A stretch of DNA of 64,000 bases. Source: Hoeflea marina. GTDB lineage: Bacteria > Pseudomonadota > Alphaproteobacteria > Rhizobiales > Rhizobiaceae. The position numbers were made by a program, and so were the translations under genes. How positions within the stretch are numbered: the first letter of the stretch is position 1; each line of letters begins with the position of its first letter. Under the pieces are notes generated by a model. That model searched no databases and was not told where the DNA came from. It saw only the letters and a program-made list of their open reading frames with translations. The stretch spans positions 844,130 through 908,129 of the forward strand of contig NZ_QGTR01000001.1 in the NCBI RefSeq assembly GCF_003182275.1, read 5' to 3'. Positions 60,701 to 64,000 of the stretch are shown here, piece by piece.

Positions 60701-63700
60701 GCATGTCCGTCGGACGCGCTGATGGTGATGTCATAGATGCCCGTCGGCACATTGTTCTGGAATGTCAGCTGCCGCGTTGAGCTGTCGAACGACCAGTTGA
60801 CGGAAGGCAGGTTTGCCGACCACACCAGCGGGTTGCCGTCGGGATCGGAGAACAGATCGGACGGCAGCGCGATAATCTGGTTGCCGTAGCTGGCATCCGC
60901 ATTGGTGAACGAATAGCCGCGTCCCACCGCATAGGGTTCGGCGCGTGCCACCGGAGCCTGGTTGACCGGCTCGTCGGCGCCCCGGATGACGATGCTGACT
61001 GTCGCGGTGTCGACGCCGCCATTTCCGTCGCTGACCGTGTACTGGAATGTGTCCGTCAGCGTCTGGCCGTTGCCCAGGGCCTGGATCGCAGCCACCGAGG
61101 TCGGATCGTAGCTGATCGTGCCGTCATTGTTGAGCGTAACCGTGGCGCCGCTGGCGCTGTTGCCGGCGGTGCCGACCGAGGTCACGACGAGGGTGTCGTC
61201 ATTGCCGTCGGTGTCGTTGGCAAGCAGCAGGGCGGTGCTGAACGTCGTCACGGCGTCCTCGGACACGCTGCCGTCGCCGCTCCCGCCATTATGCTCTATG
61301 ACATAGCCGACATAATCCGCGACTTCGCCATTGGCGGCCGCGTCGCCTGTCGCATCGTTCCATTGCCCCCCGAAAACGACAGCCTTCATCAGGTAGTCTT
61401 CCCCGGTGCCCCAGTCGTTGGGTTCGCCCGTGCCCCAGTTGGCATAGCCCGTGGCGGTGCCATTGATCGATCCGCTCCAGAAACCGGTATTGGCTTCGGG
61501 ACCGGCGACCCAGCGCCACTGTCCTTCCGCGGTGCTGTCGGATCCGCCAAGCCAGAGATATTGTGCAAGGAAACCGTCCGGTCCCTCTGCAGTCTGCTGG
61601 ATGAAGTTGTCCTCCTGCTGCGCGGTGATGGTGGCGAGATATCCGCCCTCTGACTGCGCAGCCGCATCGGCCTGCGCCCAGGAGAAGTTGCCGGCCACGA
61701 TCTTGTAGTAATGGCCGTTGGCCGCGTTCAGAACCCACCCCGACCCCGCCGGCGCACCGAAGGAGAGCACATCGTCGTTTGCCACCGGCGGCAGCGGGAT
61801 CTCCGGCACGTCGGTGACAGTGATGGGCGACGTCGCCGAACTCGTGGAAAAAGCAGTGCTTCCACCATTGACGGACGTATCGGCCTTGCTGCCCTCAATG
61901 CCGCTCGACTGGTCCCATGCACGGTAGCTTATTGCGTCAGGCATGGTGCCGTTCCAGTTGGCCTCGGCCTCGAAATAGAGCCGCGCGTCATCCCCCAGCA
62001 GCAGCGCCTGGCTGTTGGAAACGCTGCCCACTGCCTGCCAGTGCGCGCCGTCGTCAACCGAGTACCACCACGTGCCGTGGGCGGAATTTGTGGCCGTAAC
62101 GGCAATTCCGGTTATCGCGCCCTGATCGGCATCGCTGACATTGTCATGGCCGCCATTGCCATCAAGGTCGACAAGCTTGGACACTAGCGTGCCCACAGCG
62201 CCAACCGGCGCGCCTGCGTCCTCGTTGACTGCATCAAGCGGAATGCCGGTGACTGCGGACACCGCATTCTGCAATGTAACCTGCAGCTCGTAGCTTGCGC
62301 CGTCCGGAACATAGGCGCTGCTGTATGAGCGAACCGCAATATAATAGGTGCCCGCCTGGCTGAACGTGTAGGTCAGGTAGGAATCGAGACCATTGCCGCC
62401 TCCTTCTGCGGAGGTCTCCGGAGTCAGGCTGTCATCGTTGTCCGCAATCCACACGCCTGCCGAGTTGTAGAGATGGATATGGCTGTCGAACCCGCTGCTG
62501 GTATGGTCGATGTCGAAGGTTGCAGTAGCGCCCGCCTGCGTCACCGTAAACTTGTAGTAGTCCATCGTGCCGTTGCCGACGGCCTGTATGGAAACATGCG
62601 GTGTGGTGCCGGAATTTGTGACTTCTGGATCGGCATGGAGCACGAACTGCCCATCGAGAACCATGGCCTTGGCGCGCGAGCCGATGTCGAGGTCGTGGCT
62701 CTTGGTGAGATCTCCCGTGGCGGCATCGACATGCAGCACCGGCGCGTCGTTGATGCCGTTGATGACGATGTCGACATCCTGTGTCGTCACGCCGCCATGG
62801 CCGTCATCGATGCTCACCGTGTAGGTCTGCGTCAGGCTCTCGCCGGCGCCCAGATGCTGCAACTGGTCATCGTTGACCAGGAATGTCCAGTTGACCTTGC
62901 CCGTGCCGTCGCCTGTCGCGAGGTCGACCAGCGAGGCGGTGAAGGTCCCGAGATAGCCGCTGCCCACCGCTTCCGTGGTCACCACGTGACTGTCGCCGAG
63001 ATTGGCGTCGGTGAAGGTGATCGATCCGGCGGCCCGCTCAAGTCCCGGCATGACGGTCGCCGCCACCGAGACATCGTCGAGTACGTAGTACCCGGCCGAA
63101 TCCTGCAGGTCGATGCTGAACTGGGTGCTGGTCGACGTCGCAACCACTTCGAAGCTGTAGAGGCTGTAATTGGCATAGCCCCCCGAAGCCGGCACATTGC
63201 CCTGTGCAAAGACCGTCTGGCCGCCCCAGTTGACGGCGAGCCGCTCCACTTCGCCGCCCGCGTCAAAGGGGTTGCTGGCCCAGAACTGGATCCGGTAGGT
63301 GGCGCCTGCCACGGTCTGCAGCGTCTGCGCCAGCGTGCCCGAGCCCTGATAGACGGCGGCGGCATTGCCCCCGCTGTGCGGCGTCCCGATCAGGATGATG
63401 TTGCTGCTCGTCCACCCGGAAAGCCTCACGGCAGGATCAGCACCTTCGAAGCTGCCATTCACGATCAGCTCGCCATAGGGCGTCGTGAGCGACATGTCTT
63501 CGGTCACGGCACCCGAACTCGGGCCGGAGATGACCACCGGCGCCTGGTTCTGGGGCACGGTATCGACGCTCATCTGCAACTGCGTCGCCGGCGTGCTGGC
63601 GTTGCCGGCCGCATCGGTGAAAGCCCCCGCGGCCACATTGACCGTGGCGCCTGCGGTGCTGTTTGCCGCCGGCGTGAAGTCGGCAGTGTAGTGTGTCGAA

Positions 63701-64000
63701 TCCACCACCGTGAAATTGCTCAGCACGCCGCCGCTCACCGCAACGTTGCCTGCGGTGAAGTTGGACGACGCCTCGCTCAGCGTGAAAGTCAGATGCGCCA
63801 CCTCGCCGGCGGTCAGCGAGACATCGTCGCTGGCAATCGTCACCGTCGGAGCGACAGTGTCGATGCTGACATCGTGGGCGCCGGCGGACGACAGCGCGCT
63901 GGCGTTTCCGGCAACGTCCATCAGGCCTGCGCGCAGATCATAGGCGGCGCCATTGCTCAAGGTCGGCGTGGTCACGTCGATATAGCCGGCCATGATGTGC
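57739..64000 (-). CDS. Giant RTX protein with Ig-like, lectin and calcium-binding repeats (5' end outside window)
   Basis: An open frame of at least 2087 codons runs off the right edge; the ATG at 63993 is internal. Residues counted from it: Ig-like domain around 15-150; DUF642-like carbohydrate-binding module 170-325 (LIVNGSFEG..., YVLDDVSVA); VCBS-like domain 325-415; pre-peptidase C-terminal-like domain 478-572; C-type lectin-like domain 759-902; VCBS-like and cadherin-like segments; RTX nonapeptide block 1 at about 1130-1243 with a T1SS-type segment to about 1330; second lectin-like domain 1365-1505; more VCBS-like segments; RTX block 2 at 1858-1992 ([15 protein letters not shown]); and a C-terminal type I secretion signal region. 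It is most likely a secreted, calcium-dependent adhesin. No HlyB/D genes are in view. Confidence 0.88.
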   Translation of the reverse strand, partial: HIMAGYIDVTTPTLSNGAAYDLRAGLMDVAGNASALSSAGAHDVSIDTVAPTVTIASDDVSLTAGEVAHLTFTLSEASSNFTAGNVAVSGGVLSNFTVVDSTHYTADFTPAANSTAGATVNVAAGAFTDAAGNASTPATQLQMSVDTVPQNQAPVVISGPSSGAVTEDMSLTTPYGELIVNGSFEGADPAVRLSGWTSSNIILIGTPHSGGNAAAVYQGSGTLAQTLQTVAGATYRIQFWASNPFDAGGEVERLAVNWGGQTVFAQGNVPASGGYANYSLYSFEVVATSTSTQFSIDLQDSAGYYVLDDVSVAATVMPGLERAAGSITFTDANLGDSHVVTTEAVGSGYLGTFTASLVDLATGDGTGKVNWTFLVNDDQLQHLGAGESLTQTYTVSIDDGHGGVTTQDVDIVINGINDAPVLHVDAATGDLTKSHDLDIGSRAKAMVLDGQFVLHADPEVTNSGTTPHVSIQAVGNGTMDYYKFTVTQAGATATFDIDHTSSGFDSHIHLYNSAGVWIADNDDSLTPETSAEGGGNGLDSYLTYTFSQAGTYYIAVRSYSSAYVPDGASYELQVTLQNAVSAVTGIPLDAVNEDAGAPVGAVGTLVSKLVDLDGNGGHDNVSDADQGAITGIAVTATNSAHGTWWYSVDDGAHWQAVGSVSNSQALLLGDDARLYFEAEANWNGTMPDAISYRAWDQSSGIEGSKADTSVNGGSTAFSTSSATSPITVTDVPEIPLPPVANDDVLSFGAPAGSGWVLNAANGHYYKIVAGNFSWAQADAAAQSEGGYLATITAQQEDNFIQQTAEGPDGFLAQYLWLGGSDSTAEGQWRWVAGPEANTGFWSGSINGTATGYANWGTGEPNDWGTGEDYLMKAVVFGGQWNDATGDAAANGEVADYVGYVIEHNGGSGDGSVSEDAVTTFSTALLLANDTDGNDDTLVVTSVGTAGNSASGATVTLNNDGTISYDPTSVAAIQALGNGQTLTDTFQYTVSDGNGGVDTATVSIVIRGADEPVNQAPVARAEPYAVGRGYSFTNADASYGNQIIALPSDLFSDPDGNPLVWSANLPSVNWSFDSSTRQLTFQNNVPTGIYDITISASDGHATASQVIKVWVAGSTGTSSTANGNANHLIGANNGADTINAGGGDDFVNSRGGNDTVNGGAGNDVIYGGDGNDTLHGDGDNDYVNGEGGNDFLYGDAGNDWLDGGTGNDQLDGGTGNDTLIGGAGVDILIGGEGNDTLFGGAGADTFRFAEFGAANVDRIGDFTVGEDRIDLSSLLDPALGAGAIPAGQLPSYVRILDKGADALLQVDTTGTGNFKDVAVLTGHGTVGEQIDVYFDGVSHSIGIIDGTSELVANPDRLYSPMAPGGLGWVFNSANGHYYKFVAGDYSFDQAVSGAASQASGAYLATITDAAEADFIAGMNRQGTVTLWGGASDATTEGVWRWVTGPEAGQLVGSYQPWLAGEPNNYNNEENYVEVYMPGSAAPGWNDLAAYETSPYVAEWTPAGPNEDSVKIFVSEMLTSNDYQAEWGTLPDITGVGGISAKGATVSLAYDNSYHLWMVSYDPTQAAALQALNAGEVSTDTFTYTITDGAGGTAMSTATITVIGVNDAASITGPYTGSVTEDGTLTTGGTLTVNDVDSGQNVFQAPASLAGTYGTFSFNSTTGVWGYTLSNAAGNVQALNTGETRHDQLTVTSFDGTASRVIDVTINGSNEVNAPITVSDTASASGRYAISKNSSSPSTVNFNAASLFGGGSGPLTYSYQLLSAPANAGWLGINNGTISGNPNNSQAGNYFYRVTATDGISTMATLIALTVLPDDGYNQETVSGNGSAGTLFSRSDNYHDVVTFTGANPSTLANAGSGIDVLIGQSGVNLMNGGSGDDALYGMGGGDTLAGGAGNDFIDGGAGNDILYGGASTENSTSSGDDALVGGSGIDMLFGGDGFDILSGGTGDDTLYGEADADILYGDAGNDFLYGGSGNDILYGGAGFDTLNGGAGADRFVFDATALADASLSIKDLITDYNGGQGDVIDLSALLPANAFESSADFVRLSGSTLQVDIDGGGDSFVDIASFQTAPPVNTLTIVLDDTHNVVL

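Overview
The window is a GC-rich (about two thirds G+C by eye) chromosomal segment from an alphaproteobacterium, most likely of the Hyphomicrobiales (Rhizobiales). The clues are a soxSRT / soxVWXYZAB locus, a Shemin-type 5-aminolevulinate synthase, phosphatidylcholine synthase, an IalB-family protein, HspQ and DUF6429. The genus cannot be fixed from sequence alone; a Hoeflea- or Phyllobacteriaceae-like organism would fit. Both window edges cut genes: soxB at the left, a giant RTX protein at the right.

Region 1 (1-9120) is a thiosulfate/sulfur-oxidation island. soxV-W-X-Y-Z-A-B run on the minus strand and soxS-R-T on the plus strand. SoxR is an ArsR-family repressor carrying the C42/C108 pair typical of persulfide sensors. 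Two imperfect palindromes lie exactly where such a repressor should bind (soxS/soxV and soxW/soxX intergenic regions). A Tat-exported metallo-beta-lactamase-fold protein and a second YeeE/YedE transporter, divergently arranged, complete the island.

Region 2 (9.2-28.3 kb) is housekeeping and metabolism: hemA; a nucleotidyltransferase-fold gene overlapping the remnant of a glycosyltransferase; a divergent glutamine-synthetase-like / putrescine-aminotransferase-like pair; an acyltransferase; a BMP-type ABC importer (ATPase, two permeases, binding protein); quinone oxidoreductase; pcs; DUF2182; a UbiH-type hydroxylase overlapping an AEC transporter; hspQ and ialB.

Region 3 (28.5-49.3 kb) holds a YejA-like binding protein, a DsbA/FrnE thioredoxin-fold protein, a divergent DHA2 exporter/LysR pair, a membrane metallophosphoesterase, a 32-residue RiPP-precursor-like peptide, mfd-sdhE divergent from recG, DUF502, glmU-glmS, an EamA transporter and a second CcdA/SoxV paralogue.

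Region 4 (49.6-51.6 kb) is a small accessory insert next to tRNA-Lys(TTT): a BECR-nuclease-like small protein with its own terminator and a stand-alone HsdR_N-type nuclease domain protein of clearly lower GC. No integrase or att repeat was found.

Region 5 (51.7-64 kb) contains a NaChBac-like ion channel, about 1 kb of non-coding dispersed repeats, DUF6429, an SDR dehydrogenase, an AI-2E family permease, DUF1294, an LppC-like lipoprotein, and the C-terminal ~2087 residues of a type I-secreted RTX protein with two C-type-lectin/RTX units that look internally duplicated. Three families of dispersed intergenic repeats were recognised by eye. All functional names are by reading of motifs; no database search was possible.
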